Positions 8,494-17,843 are shown, counted from the stretch's first letter. The stretch: 64,000 bases of DNA from Pectobacterium sp. A5351 (GCF_028335745.1 NZ_CP116477.1:1674001-1738000); one strand, 5' to 3'. Made by a program: numbers and translations. Notes: a model not told the origin generated them from the sequence alone.

Positions 8494-9447
8494 GTGAACT
8501 TTCAGCAACTGAAGATTATTCGTGAATCAGCACGGTGCAATTACAACCTGACCGAGGTGGCGAATACGCTGTTTACCTCTCAATCCGGCGTGAGCCGACA
8601 TATCCGCGAGCTGGAAGAAGAGCTGGGGATTGAAATCTTCATCCGACGTGGCAAACGTCTGTTAGGTATGACCGAACCGGGAAAAGAGCTGCTGGTCGTG
8701 GCGGAGCGCATTCTGAATGACGCCAGCAATATCCGGCGGCTGGCGAATGTTTTCACCAATAACGATACCGGCCAGTTGGTCATCGCGACCACGCATACGC
8801 AGGCGCGCTACAGCCTGCCGCCGGTGATTAAAGCCTTCCGTTCGCTGTATCCGCAGGTGCGTCTGGTGCTGAATCAGGGCACGCCGGATGAGATCGTGGC
8901 GATGCTCCATTCCGGTGAAGCGGATATCGGTATTGCCAGTGAGCAATTGATTAACGATCCCTCGCTGGCAGCGTTCTCCTATTATCGTTGGCACCATTCG
9001 GTCATTGTGCCGGAGGATCACCCGCTGACGCAGGAACGGGTTATTACGCTAGAGATGCTCAATGCGGAGCCGTTGATTACCTATCGTCAGGGAATTACCG
9101 GTCGCTCGCGTTTGGATCGTGCGTTTCAGGCGGTGGGGATGTCGCCGGATATTACGTTGAGCGCGCAGGATTCGGATGTGATTAAAACCTATGTTGAGCT
9201 GGGGCTCGGCGTCGGGATTGTGGCCGATATGTCGTACGATCCCGCGCGCGATACCGGGTTGGTGCGGTTAAATGCCGAGCATTTGTTTGAAGCGAATACC
9301 GTCTGGCTGGGGTTAAAAAAGGGTCAGTTACAGCGTAACTATGCCTGGAAATTTATTCAGCTGTGTAACACGGAACTGTCACTGGATGAGATTAAAGATA
9401 AGGTGTTCTCGGATAACGATGAAGCGGTGATTGATTACCAAATCTGA
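8494..9447 (+). CDS. cbl: LysR-family regulator Cbl (CysB-like activator of sulfonate use)
   Basis: A 317-residue LysR regulator of the CysB/Cbl branch. The N-terminal winged HTH (NLTEVANTLFTSQSGVSRHI) and linker match E. coli Cbl almost residue for residue, and so do ATTHTQARYSLP, the effector-pocket segments TYRQGITGRSRLD and AQDSDVIKTYV, and the C-terminal IDYQI. In E. coli, Cbl with CysB activates ssu and tau genes for sulfonate-sulfur uptake when sulfate is scarce. Translation starts at GTG 8494 behind AGGGAG. The gene stands alone, about 6 kb left of a sulfonate-type ABC importer that could be one of its targets. Confidence 0.9.
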   Translation: MNFQQLKIIRESARCNYNLTEVANTLFTSQSGVSRHIRELEEELGIEIFIRRGKRLLGMTEPGKELLVVAERILNDASNIRRLANVFTNNDTGQLVIATTHTQARYSLPPVIKAFRSLYPQVRLVLNQGTPDEIVAMLHSGEADIGIASEQLINDPSLAAFSYYRWHHSVIVPEDHPLTQERVITLEMLNAEPLITYRQGITGRSRLDRAFQAVGMSPDITLSAQDSDVIKTYVELGLGVGIVADMSYDPARDTGLVRLNAEHLFEANTVWLGLKKGQLQRNYAWKFIQLCNTELSLDEIKDKVFSDNDEAVIDYQI

Positions 9448-9473
9448 GTAACAGCATCGTTTCCTAACCCGAT

Positions 9474-9512
9474 GCCCAGCCAGCGTTTTTTCTGACTGGG
9501 CAGGGTTTTCCC
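9474..9512 (+). terminator. Probable rho-independent terminator after cbl
   Basis: GCCCAGCCAG at 9474-9483 pairs with CTGACTGGGC at 9492-9501 with one mismatch. The loop is T-rich and AGGGTTTTCC follows. Confidence 0.5.
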
Positions 9513-9942
9513 TTTCGATGTCGTTGCGATTTTTTGTACCGCGGCGTCCGCCATTTTCTGTGTTCGATTCAGCATAAATATGGCTTATCGTGCCGACAAT
9601 CTGCTTGATCTGATCGTGCTGCAATAGTAGTATTCCAGACATAACAACAACTTATGTCTGAATTTTTGTTAAGTGATACAAATACTTGTGCGTTTTTATT
9701 GAATAATTATGTTAACGATTTTTGTATCGCAATAGAAAGTTTACCCTAAATAGTCCGAGTGGCAGGACAAAACGTGTGCGTTTTGAATAGTGCGCATGCA
9801 GCTTGACGTATGACGGGGTAATTCATCAGACATCTTTCTCAATAGTCAGTTACCTCCACGTTGATTTTTTCGGTTCGCAGTGCGCCGGAGTCGCGCTAGC
9901 GCCATGTTCGTCATGGCGGGGAGTTTAAAACGGAAAATGACG
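9513..9942. other. Long leader region of gltP
   Basis: About 430 bases without a convincing gene. It holds AT-rich sequence at 9650-9750, probably the gltP promoter area, and the end block of an ERIC repeat at 9791-9820. The open frame running into gltP from 9880 is a 5' extension rather than a separate gene. Confidence 0.5.
9791..9820 (+). repeat. ERIC-type repeat, end fragment
   Basis: TGCGCATGCAGCTTGACGTA followed by TGACGGGGTA matches the terminal block of the complete ERIC at 30987-31112, with few differences. The rest of the element is absent or too diverged to recognise. Confidence 0.55.
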
Positions 9943-11259
9943 ATGAAAACACAAAAAATCAGCCTTGCCTGGCAAATCCTTATCGCGTTGGTACTGGGTA
10001 TTGCACTCGGTGCCGTGCTGCATGAACAGCAAGAAAGCCGCCAGTGGCTCATTAGCAATATTCTTAGTCCTGCCGGCGACATCTTTATCCGCCTGATTAA
10101 AATGATCGTTGTCCCGATTGTGATCGCCACGTTGATTGTCGGGATTGCGGGCGTAGGGGATGCCAAAAAGCTCGGACGAATCGGCTTTAAAACCATCCTC
10201 TATTTTGAAATCATCACCACGGTGGCGATTATCCTGGGTATCACGCTGGCGAATATCTTCCAGCCGGGTCACGGTATCGACATGTCGACGCTGACCGCCG
10301 TGGATATCTCGCAGTATCAAAAGACCACCGAGCAGGTGCAGAGCGGCTCGCACAGTTTGGTGGGGACGGTACTGTCGCTGATCCCGCCGAATATCTTCGC
10401 GGCGATGACTCATGGTGACATGCTGCCGATTATTTTCTTCTCCGTGCTGTTTGGTCTGGGGCTTTCTTCGTTGCCGAAAGAGCATCGTGACCCGCTGCTG
10501 AACGTCTTCCGCGGCGTGTCGGAAACGATGTTCAAGGTGACCCACATGATTATGCGCTACGCACCGGTTGGGGTGTTTGCGCTGATTTCCGTCACGGTTG
10601 CCAACTTCGGTTTTGCGTCGCTGTGGCCGTTAGCCAAGCTGGTGATGCTGGTGTATGCCGCGATTTTCTTCTTCGCGCTGGTGGTGCTCGGCATCGTCGC
10701 GCGGTTGTGTAAGCTGCGTGTTACGATGCTGATCCGCATACTGAAAGATGAGCTGATTCTCGCGTACTCCACCGCCAGCTCTGAAACCGTGTTGCCGCGC
10801 ATCATTGAAAAGATGGAGGCCTATGGCGCGCCGAAGTCGATTACCAGCTTCGTGGTGCCGACCGGTTACTCCTTTAACCTTGATGGTTCTACGCTGTACC
10901 AGAGTATTGCGGCGATCTTCATCGCGCAACTGTACGGTATTGAGCTGTCGATTGGGCAGGAAATCGTGCTGGTGCTGACGCTGATGCTGACGTCCAAAGG
11001 CATTGCTGGCGTACCGGGCGTGTCATTTGTCGTGCTGCTGGCTACGTTGGGCAGCGTTGGTATTCCACTGGAAGGTCTGGCGTTCATTGCGGGCGTTGAC
11101 CGTATCCTCGATATGGCGCGTACCGCGCTGAACGTAGTGGGAAATGCGCTGGCGGTGCTGGTCATCGCCAAGTGGGAACACCAGTTTGATGAGAAAAAAG
11201 CGCAGGCCTACGAGCGCGAAATAAAGGGAATCAGTACGCAGCCTGCCCAGCAGGGATAG
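9943..11259 (+). CDS. gltP: Proton/glutamate-aspartate symporter GltP
   Basis: A 438-residue inner-membrane carrier of the dicarboxylate/amino acid:cation symporter family, and close to E. coli GltP throughout. It contains the family motifs FIRLIKMIVVPIV, the serine-rich loop AYSTASSETVLP, VPTGYSFNLDGSTLYQ, SKGIAGVPG, and ARTALNVVGNALAV. Glutamate and aspartate are the known substrates, and structurally similar acids such as cysteate are plausible. The frame is open from 9880, but ATG 9943 (MKTQKISLAWQ) aligns with the E. coli start. ATG 9937 is an alternative. A strong 15-bp hairpin follows the stop. Confidence 0.92.
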   Translation: MKTQKISLAWQILIALVLGIALGAVLHEQQESRQWLISNILSPAGDIFIRLIKMIVVPIVIATLIVGIAGVGDAKKLGRIGFKTILYFEIITTVAIILGITLANIFQPGHGIDMSTLTAVDISQYQKTTEQVQSGSHSLVGTVLSLIPPNIFAAMTHGDMLPIIFFSVLFGLGLSSLPKEHRDPLLNVFRGVSETMFKVTHMIMRYAPVGVFALISVTVANFGFASLWPLAKLVMLVYAAIFFFALVVLGIVARLCKLRVTMLIRILKDELILAYSTASSETVLPRIIEKMEAYGAPKSITSFVVPTGYSFNLDGSTLYQSIAAIFIAQLYGIELSIGQEIVLVLTLMLTSKGIAGVPGVSFVVLLATLGSVGIPLEGLAFIAGVDRILDMARTALNVVGNALAVLVIAKWEHQFDEKKAQAYEREIKGISTQPAQQG

Positions 11260-11276
11260 TCCCGGAAAGAAAAAGA

Positions 11277-11312
11277 GAAACGGGTGCATCGTTTATTCGA
11301 TGCACCCGTTTC
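11277..11312. terminator. Bidirectional terminator between gltP and the iron-ADH gene
   Basis: A perfect 15-bp inverted repeat: GAAACGGGTGCATCG (11277-11291) and CGATGCACCCGTTTC (11298-11312), with a 6-base loop. It lies between two convergent genes and can stop transcription from both sides. Confidence 0.85.
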
Positions 11313-11334
11313 CATTTTGAAGGGTGATTATCAA

Positions 11335-12438
11335 CTAGGCCGCGTGGCTATTTATCACACCCGCTTCTAACGTTTGTGTGCGCCACAGCGCCTGTTGGAT
11401 TCGTTCGGCATCTGTGGCGAAAGGCAGCCGTGAGGCAATTTTCGGTGCAATTTTCACGTGCTGCGCGATGTTTTCCACTAGCTGTGGGCGTTCGTTCAGA
11501 CCGAGAGCGCTTAGCGTTATCGGACTGCCGTAGCGACGCAGTTGGGCGAAGAGTTCTTCGCGGTCGGCATCGTTATCGTGTTCCAGAAAAGCCTGTACGG
11601 CCAGACCAAAACCTACTTTCTCACCATGCAGCCAGTCGTGCAGTTCCGGCAGGCGCGTCATGCTGTTGTGAATAGCATGTGCGACGCCGATACGCGGCAC
11701 CTCATCTTTCATACTGTTCGCGACCCCTACCAGCGCGATAACGGCATCGATCACACGGCGCAGCGCCGGCGTGATCAGACCTTGCTCGTTATCCGCGATA
11801 GCCTGTTCGCCATACGTATTAAATGTTTCCACAGCCAGTTTCGCCGCCTGTGCTTTAAGCGCTAATGCCAGCCCGTCATCGCCGTGGCGCAAATAAGGTT
11901 GGAATTCATACCACTTCGCCAGCGCATCCACGATACCGGCTTTGAGATAACGCGAAGGGCTGTGAGCGATGATCTCGCTGTCCACCAGTACCCACACCGG
12001 TAAGCGCGTCAGCGGAAAGGGGCCGTTGTGCGCACCGCTGTCGCTGTATATCACGCTGATCGGTGACCAGGCGGCGCAGGTAGCGGCAATGGTGGGTACG
12101 GCGATGACGGGCAACTGTCCCACAATGTCGCCGACGGCTTTGGCGACATCCAGCACACGCCCGCCGCCAATGCCTAAAATCAGTTCTGCGTTGAAGGCGC
12201 GTGCCTGTGCGGTCAGCGCCTCGATCGCGGGTTTGGTGCAATCACCCGGCAAAAATTCGACCTGGTAGCGCAAGCCGTGCTCATTGAGGCTGCGTTCGAC
12301 AGCATCCGCCGTCGTTTTCCATGCCTGTGGACTGGTAATAATCAGTATTGTGCTGGCGTAAGGGGCTGCATATTCGCCGACAGAACGAATGACGCCATCA
12401 CGATTCAGATAGGTTTGTGGCGCGTGTATTGCAATCAT
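11335..12438 (-). CDS. Iron-containing alcohol dehydrogenase family oxidoreductase (HcxA/YbdH-like)
   Basis: A 367-residue NAD(P)-dependent dehydrogenase of the glycerol-dehydrogenase/iron-ADH fold. The nucleotide-binding motif GIGGGRVLDVAKA lies near 89-101. VPTIAATCAAWSPIS (about 114-128) is shared with E. coli HcxA (YbdH), a 2-oxo/hydroxycarboxylate reductase. Metal-ligand positions are visible as Asp in GIVDALAKW and histidines in VAHAIHNSM and LHGEKVGFG. It lies 117 bases downstream of a sulfonate-type ABC permease on the same strand, behind a small hairpin, so it probably belongs to that operon. Its natural substrate may be a hydroxy or oxo acid brought in by the importer. True glycerol dehydrogenase seems less likely. 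Confidence 0.75.
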   Translation of the reverse strand: MIAIHAPQTYLNRDGVIRSVGEYAAPYASTILIITSPQAWKTTADAVERSLNEHGLRYQVEFLPGDCTKPAIEALTAQARAFNAELILGIGGGRVLDVAKAVGDIVGQLPVIAVPTIAATCAAWSPISVIYSDSGAHNGPFPLTRLPVWVLVDSEIIAHSPSRYLKAGIVDALAKWYEFQPYLRHGDDGLALALKAQAAKLAVETFNTYGEQAIADNEQGLITPALRRVIDAVIALVGVANSMKDEVPRIGVAHAIHNSMTRLPELHDWLHGEKVGFGLAVQAFLEHDNDADREELFAQLRRYGSPITLSALGLNERPQLVENIAQHVKIAPKIASRLPFATDAERIQQALWRTQTLEAGVINSHAA

Positions 12439-12555
12439 GGTCGCGATCTCTCATCTCTGTGGGAAAAGATAAATCAGTTGTAACAGCGATAGAGAACGCC
12501 GCAAAAGAATAATTCTGGCTATGAATGGGCAGATTCCGCATAACCAGAATGAGGT

Positions 12556-13422
12556 CTAGCGCTGCATTCCCCAGCGTTTCACCGTGACGCGTTCGATAGT
12601 GGAAAATACCAGCCCTTCGACCAGCAGCCCGATAATGATGACGGAAGCCAGACCGGCGAAAACGCGGTCGGTGTAAAGCTCGTTACGGTTCTGGAAGATG
12701 TACCACCCCAAACCGCCATTGCCGCTGGATGCACCGAAGACCAGCTCAGCGGCGATCAGGGTGCGCCAGGCAAAGGCCCAGCCGATCTTCAGCCCGGAGA
12801 TGATCGACGGCAGCGCGGCAGGAATCAGAATGGCATTGATGTAGCGAAAGCCAGTCAGGCCGTAGTTACGACCCGCCATACGCAGCGTTTCCGAGACGCC
12901 GAGAAAGCCAGAATAGGTATTCAGCGCCATCGGCCACATCACAGAGTGAATGAGAACAAATACCAGACTCTTCTCTCCCAGACCAAACCACAGCAGCGCC
13001 AGCGGCAATAATGCAATCGCGGGCAGCGGGTTGAACATGGAGGTTAATGTGCCCAAGAGGTCTCGCCCAAAACGAGTGGAAACCGCCAACGCGCTGAGCG
13101 CCAAGGCCAGCAGGCTGCCGATGACATAGCCTTTCAACAGCGTACCGAGTGAAACCACCATCTTATGCGGCAGTTCGCCGCTGGCGATATCGCTGCGAAA
13201 AGCCTGAAAAGTTTGCAGGAAACCGGGCAGCATCAGATCGTTGTTTTGCCAGCGTGCGGCGAACTCCCACAGAATAAGCAGCCCAGCCAGCAGCACCAAT
13301 TTGCGCAGCCAGGTCTGGTTCCACAGGCGTGTTGTCAGCGGCAGAGGCTGAGTAAGGGTAAAATCTTTCAGCGGTGCCAGTTCACGCTGATACTCGGGCC
13401 GCACGGGGGGTTGGATGCTCAT
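12556..13422 (-). CDS. TauC/SsuC-type ABC transporter permease
   Basis: A 288-residue inner-membrane permease of the nitrate/sulfonate/taurine class. It has about six helices (for example KLVLLAGLLILWEFAA near the N-terminus) and the cytoplasmic coupling loop MAGRNYGLTGFRYINAILIPAALPS, split here between two helices. A longer frame begins at 13467, but ATG 13422 has AAGG at the right distance and still overlaps the upstream ATPase gene by 41 bases. That overlap supports co-translation. Sequence alone does not separate taurine, alkanesulfonate and other substrates. Confidence 0.85.
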   Translation of the reverse strand: MSIQPPVRPEYQRELAPLKDFTLTQPLPLTTRLWNQTWLRKLVLLAGLLILWEFAARWQNNDLMLPGFLQTFQAFRSDIASGELPHKMVVSLGTLLKGYVIGSLLALALSALAVSTRFGRDLLGTLTSMFNPLPAIALLPLALLWFGLGEKSLVFVLIHSVMWPMALNTYSGFLGVSETLRMAGRNYGLTGFRYINAILIPAALPSIISGLKIGWAFAWRTLIAAELVFGASSGNGGLGWYIFQNRNELYTDRVFAGLASVIIIGLLVEGLVFSTIERVTVKRWGMQR

Positions 13423-14248
13423 AACGTTGACCTTGTGTGGAGATAACGGGTGAAGGCGCATCGACATCCGTTGGAAAAAGAAGATGATGAATACGCTGTG
13501 CGGTGGCTTGAAAGGCTTCGCTGCCCTGATCGTTCAGCGCAAACTGATGGCAGTTGATTTCCGCCCGAACGCGACCTGGATGTGGTGAGAGCAGTAAAAT
13601 CCGGTTGCCGACGATGAGCGCCTCTTCAATCGAGTGAGTGACGAACAGCAGCGTGAAGCGCACCTCTTCCCACAGCGCCAGCAGCTCTTCCTGCATTTTG
13701 CGGCGAGTCAGCGCATCCAGCGCGGCGAACGGCTCATCCATCAGCAGCACTTTTGGCTGCATGGTGAGCGCCCGTGCGATGGCGACACGCTGCTTCATTC
13801 CGCCGGATAAGGTGTGCGGATAGGCATCGGCAAATTTCGCCAGCCCAACCTTATTGAGAAAATAGCGGGCGCGTTCTTCTGCCTCGGCGCGCGTCGCCTG
13901 ACGGCTGGCAACCAGCGGAAACAGCGTATTTTCCAGCACGGTTTTCCACGGTGGTAACTGGTCAAATTCCTGAAAGACCATGATGCGATCCGGGCCAGGA
14001 CGTGTGACGGGCTGGCCGTCAAGGCGGATTTCGCCGTCTATCGGTGACAGAAAGCCGCCGATAGATTTGAGCAGGCTGGATTTCCCGCAGCCGGAAGGCC
14101 CTAATAGCACAAAGCGCTCGGCGGGAAAGACGTCAAAACTTACATCATGAGTGGCGCGTACCAGACTGCGCCGCGTCCGGTATTCCAACCCGACGCCGTC
14201 AACCTGCAACAGCGGTTGGGTGACTGTATCCGGGGAGTCGTGTGTCAT
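13382..14248 (-). CDS. TauB/SsuB-type ABC transporter ATPase
   Basis: A 288-residue ATPase for the importer. It has Walker A LGPSGCGKSSLL, Q-loop VFQEFDQLPPW, signature [15 protein letters not shown], Walker B VLLMDEPFAALDALTR and switch histidine FVTHSIEEAL, all in the pattern of NrtD/SsuB/TauB proteins. The C-terminal 60 residues or so are longer than in SsuB and are Pro/Ser/Arg-rich. The permease start lies inside this gene. The substrate-binding protein gene is 62 bases upstream in the same direction. Confidence 0.88.
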   Translation of the reverse strand: MTHDSPDTVTQPLLQVDGVGLEYRTRRSLVRATHDVSFDVFPAERFVLLGPSGCGKSSLLKSIGGFLSPIDGEIRLDGQPVTRPGPDRIMVFQEFDQLPPWKTVLENTLFPLVASRQATRAEAEERARYFLNKVGLAKFADAYPHTLSGGMKQRVAIARALTMQPKVLLMDEPFAALDALTRRKMQEELLALWEEVRFTLLFVTHSIEEALIVGNRILLLSPHPGRVRAEINCHQFALNDQGSEAFQATAQRIHHLLFPTDVDAPSPVISTQGQRYEHPTPRAARVSA

Positions 14249-14310
14249 GCTTATTCTCCTGCGTAGCGACGAGGGATATCGTCGAATGAGCCAGAGTCTG
14301 GCCGCTTAAC

Positions 14311-15333
14311 TTAGCTGCCCGGCTGGTCGTGGATTTCAGCAAAGAAATAGTCTTTCCAGGAGGTGGGTTTGTTTTTCAGCACGCCAAGCTGTTGCAGCTT
14401 TTCGGCATAAACATAGGTGCGCTCTGGAGTAATCGTGAAGTCGATCTCGGGATCGGCGACGATGCGTTTCACCAGTTCAGGATCCAGCTTCGATTTCTCG
14501 ACCCGAATATAGGTTTCAGCCGCTGCGGCTTTATCAGCTTTGATGATCTGCGAGGCTTCCTTCAGGGCTTCATAGAAGGCGCGGTAGGTTTTCGGATTCT
14601 CATCATGGAATTTCTGCGTGGTATAGAGCACGTTGAACGTTGCCTGACCGCCCAACACGTCATAAGAGCTCAGAATTTTGTGCACATTGGCATGTTCCAG
14701 CGCCTGATATTGGAACGGTGGGCTGGAGAAGTGGGCGTTGATTTCAGAACCGCCGGCAATCAGTGCCGCGCTGGCATCGGGATGGGGCAGGCTGACGGAA
14801 ATCTTGTCGAAGCGTTTGAAATCCTCCGCGCCGTAGAGCTTCGCGGTTTCTATTTGCAGCGTGCGCGACTGGAAGCCGACGCCTGCGGCAGGCACGGCGA
14901 TACGGTCTTTATCGCTCAGGTCGCGAATAGTTTTCACCGCCGGGTTATTGCTAAGCAAATAGTTGGGCATGGAACCGAGTGAGGCGATGGCTTTCACATT
15001 CTGACGCCCCTGAGTGCGATCCCATACGGTCAGCATCGGCGGAACGCCAGCGGAGGCGACATCCAATGCGCCAGACAGCAGCGCTTCGTTGATTGCTGTC
15101 GCCCCCGAAAGCGTGCGCCAGTCTACCTTGATATCCAGACCTTGCTGCTTGCCGTGCTTCTCTATCAGATTTTGGTCGCGCACCACATCCAGAATCAGGT
15201 AACCAATGCCAAACTGCTGCGCAATGCTGATGCTGCCTTCCGCACTGGCACCAAATGCCGTTAAGGTCAGGCCAATCATGGCGGCAAGACGCGCGAAACG
15301 CGTCGATTTTTTCGCGGGTATTGTATGGTTCAT
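14311..15333 (-). CDS. TauA/SsuA-type periplasmic substrate-binding protein
   Basis: A 340-residue secreted protein. It has a basic signal peptide (KKSTRFARLAAMIGLTLTAFGASA) and then a NitT/TauT-type binding fold. Features include IAQQFGIGYLILDVVRD, the substrate loop SGATAINEALLSGALDVASAG, and SAALIAGGSEINAHFSSPP. ATG 15333 gives MNHTIPAKKS directly before the signal peptide; a longer frame goes to 15372. It is the first gene of the leftward operon binding protein-ATPase-permease, probably ending with the iron-ADH gene. It faces a rightward enzyme operon across a 318-base promoter region. The ligand is likely a sulfonate, but other small organic anions are possible. Confidence 0.85.
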   Translation of the reverse strand: MNHTIPAKKSTRFARLAAMIGLTLTAFGASAEGSISIAQQFGIGYLILDVVRDQNLIEKHGKQQGLDIKVDWRTLSGATAINEALLSGALDVASAGVPPMLTVWDRTQGRQNVKAIASLGSMPNYLLSNNPAVKTIRDLSDKDRIAVPAAGVGFQSRTLQIETAKLYGAEDFKRFDKISVSLPHPDASAALIAGGSEINAHFSSPPFQYQALEHANVHKILSSYDVLGGQATFNVLYTTQKFHDENPKTYRAFYEALKEASQIIKADKAAAAETYIRVEKSKLDPELVKRIVADPEIDFTITPERTYVYAEKLQQLGVLKNKPTSWKDYFFAEIHDQPGS

Positions 15334-15651
15334 TATCGTTTTCTCATTATTAATAGTAATAGGAACTGGCAATAAAATAAGAGGAATGACAAATTATTAT
15401 TTCAGTAAATAACGCGTCACGAATAATTGAGTAACGAAGGCATCCTATTTTCTTGTGACGTCGTGGATAAAGTGTTTTTTGGAATAAGTTAGAATGAATA
15501 TGATTTAAATGGCAGTGAATGCGAGAAATCAAGTAAATAACGGCTTTAGATAAATATCGACTATGGATAGTCTTATTTTTCAGTTATGAATAAAAACCAT
15601 CACGTTATAGTGAAAGCCAATAAAAGTGGCGATCTAATATAGAGAAAACGT
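15334..15651. promoter_or_regulatory. Divergent promoter region of the sulfonate-like cluster
   Basis: AT-rich 318-base spacer between the leftward importer operon and the rightward enzyme operon. Both promoters should be here, with any Cbl/CysB operators. I cannot identify an operator with confidence because Cbl/CysB sites are poorly conserved. GAGAAAAC before ATG 15652 is a weak ribosome-binding site. Confidence 0.5.
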
Positions 15652-16674
15652 ATGCCTGTTTTTACGCATCATTATTTACGCGATTATTTACGCAACCGGT
15701 TGACGGATAATGACGTGGACGCATCAATTGCAGCAATTGTGGCGGACAACCTCGTCGAATCCAGCCTGAAAGGACATGATTCCCACGGCGTAAGCATGCT
15801 GCCGCGCTATCTCGAGGCGATTCGAGAGGGCGGATTGTCGCCTCATGCGCAGGCGGAAAAAACGCTGGATTTCGGCCCGCTGATCTCGTTTGACGGCCAG
15901 CAGGGCTTCGGACAGGTGGTAGCAAAACAGGCTGTGACAGAAGGCATTGCACGTGCGCAAACGCATGGCCTGGCGGTGGTCAGTTTAGCTAATGCTCACC
16001 ATCTGGGGCGCATCGGCGCATGGGCGGAACAGGCCGCAGAGGTCGGGCTGGTGTCACTGCATTTTGCCAACGTGTATACCAAACCGGTGGTGCTGCCGTG
16101 GCAGGGACAGCAGGTGCGTTTTGGGACAAATCCGTTCTGTGCCGGCATTCCGGTTGAGCATGACGACCCGGTGATTCTGGATTTTGCCACCAGTGTCATT
16201 GCGGGTAACAAGGCCCGTATCGCGTGGAACGAGGGCAAATCGGTAGCGCCCGGCTGTATCGTTGATAACGAAGGTAACCCGACGGTGGATCCCCGCTGGC
16301 TGATGGAGCAGCCTCTGGGGGCACTGCTGCCGTTTGGTGAACATAAAGGCTCTGGGCTCTCGCTCGTCTGTTCTCTGCTTGGCGCGGCGTTAACGGGGGG
16401 TAAAACCGAACGTACGGCGAAAGGTGAGGGCAAGCAGATTATTAACAGTATGCTGTCCATTCTAATCGATCCGCAGAAATTAGGCGGAGCAGCAACCTAT
16501 CAACAGGAAATCCCGGCCTTATTGGCGTGGGTTCGCCAATCCCGTGATGACGATGCGTTATTACTGCCGGGCGATAAAGAAAAACAAACCTATCGTCAGA
16601 GGCTGGAGAACGGCATTTTTGTCGATGATGTCAGCTGGGGGCAACTTTCTTATTTAAAGAATAACGTCGCCTGA
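15652..16674 (+). CDS. Ldh2/MDH2-family NAD(P)-dependent 2-hydroxyacid dehydrogenase
   Basis: A 340-residue member of the malate/L-lactate/L-sulfolactate dehydrogenase family (E. coli YbiC/HcxB, archaeal and bacterial ComC). Conserved family elements are LVESSLKGHDSHGVSM with the catalytic-region histidine, ANAHHLGRIGAWAE, FGTNPFCAGIP, DFATSVIAGNKARIA and FGEHKGSGLSLV. The family oxidises or reduces 2-hydroxy/2-oxo acids including malate, lactate and 3-sulfolactate. It starts the rightward operon that continues with a PLP sulfo-lyase/desulfhydrase and a racemase, and diverges from a sulfonate-type importer. That makes (R)-sulfolactate an attractive substrate. The substrate choice is inference. 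Confidence 0.85.
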   Translation: MPVFTHHYLRDYLRNRLTDNDVDASIAAIVADNLVESSLKGHDSHGVSMLPRYLEAIREGGLSPHAQAEKTLDFGPLISFDGQQGFGQVVAKQAVTEGIARAQTHGLAVVSLANAHHLGRIGAWAEQAAEVGLVSLHFANVYTKPVVLPWQGQQVRFGTNPFCAGIPVEHDDPVILDFATSVIAGNKARIAWNEGKSVAPGCIVDNEGNPTVDPRWLMEQPLGALLPFGEHKGSGLSLVCSLLGAALTGGKTERTAKGEGKQIINSMLSILIDPQKLGGAATYQQEIPALLAWVRQSRDDDALLLPGDKEKQTYRQRLENGIFVDDVSWGQLSYLKNNVA

Positions 16675-16829
16675 GTGCTGAATTAATTATTTTTTAATTT
16701 ATTTAACTGATTTTATTTATCCCAATGAGGGACATGTATTTGGCGCACTCGGCTTAATACGTTGAAATCACGTTTATACAAACCGCACGTCGTCATCTCA
16801 ACCTGTCATTCGTATTCCAGGAGATTATT

Positions 16830-17843
16830 ATGCACCTTGCCCGATTCCCCCGTTTGTCACTGGGGCATTTTCCGACGCCGTTGGAGGCGTTGCCGAACCT
16901 GTCTGCCTATCTGGGGGGGCCGACAATCTATATCAAGCGCGACGACGCTACAGGGCTGGCGACGGGCGGGAATAAAACCCGCAAGCTGGAGTTCCTGCTT
17001 GCCGATGCGCAGCAGCAGGGGGCGGATGTCATCATCACGCAGGGGGCGACACAGTCTAACCATGTTCGGCAAACCATCGCGGCGGCGACAAAGCTGGGGC
17101 TAAAAACCAAAGTGCTGCTGGAAAAGCGTGTGGAAGATTACGGTGAAGATTATCAGCGCTCCGGTAACGTGCTGCTGGATAACTTGCTTGGTGGTGAAAT
17201 AGTCGATCACCTGCCTGCCGGTACAGACATGCAGCAGGCGATGGAAACGCTGGCGGCGTCGCTGCGTAAAGAAGGGTTTAAACCTTATGTTATCCCCGGT
17301 GGTGGTTCCAGTCCGGTAGGTGCACTGGGCTATGTCGCCTGCGCAGAAGAATTGCTGTTTCAGTCCAGCCAGCAGCGCCTGCGCATCGATCATATCATTC
17401 ATGCGACAGGCAGCACGGGAACACAGGCGGGGTTGGTTACCGGACTGGTTGCGACGCACAGCCAGATTCCCCTGTTAGGCATCAGCGTCAGAGCGCCAAA
17501 AGAGAAGCAGGAAGAGAATGTTTACGCGTTGGCGCAGCGCACCTGGCAGCTGTTGGGGATTCCGGGTGAGCTGGCGCGCAGCGCAGTGCAGGTGAACAGC
17601 GACTATGTCGGCAAAGGCTACGGTATTCCAACCGAAGGCACGCTGGAAGCGCTCAGACTACTGGCGCAACTGGAAGGGATTTTGCTCGATCCGGTCTATT
17701 CCGGCAAAGGTATGGCAGGGCTGATCGACCTGATTCGCCAGGGGCATTTTCGCGCCGATGAAAACATCGTCTTTATTCATACTGGCGGTTCGGCGGGGCT
17801 GTTTGGCTATCGTCAACTGTTCGAACAGACGGCGGCACAATGA
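16830..17843 (+). CDS. D-cysteine desulfhydrase-family PLP enzyme, possibly L-cysteate sulfo-lyase (CuyA)
   Basis: A 337-residue PLP enzyme of the ACC deaminase/D-cysteine desulfhydrase fold. The PLP lysine lies in [11 protein letters not shown] (about residues 49-59). QSNHVRQT and the phosphate-binding loop [10 protein letters not shown] are present, and the family end is [13 protein letters not shown]. Compared with E. coli DcyD, the active-site segments read [12 protein letters not shown] instead of MAMGGNKLRKL and [14 protein letters not shown] instead of [14 protein letters not shown]. From memory these variants fit the L-cysteate sulfo-lyase group (CuyA), which gives pyruvate, ammonia and sulfite. 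AGGAG precedes ATG 16830, and the racemase gene overlaps its stop by 4 bases (ATGA). The fold is certain; the subfamily is not. Confidence 0.8.
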   Translation: MHLARFPRLSLGHFPTPLEALPNLSAYLGGPTIYIKRDDATGLATGGNKTRKLEFLLADAQQQGADVIITQGATQSNHVRQTIAAATKLGLKTKVLLEKRVEDYGEDYQRSGNVLLDNLLGGEIVDHLPAGTDMQQAMETLAASLRKEGFKPYVIPGGGSSPVGALGYVACAEELLFQSSQQRLRIDHIIHATGSTGTQAGLVTGLVATHSQIPLLGISVRAPKEKQEENVYALAQRTWQLLGIPGELARSAVQVNSDYVGKGYGIPTEGTLEALRLLAQLEGILLDPVYSGKGMAGLIDLIRQGHFRADENIVFIHTGGSAGLFGYRQLFEQTAAQ

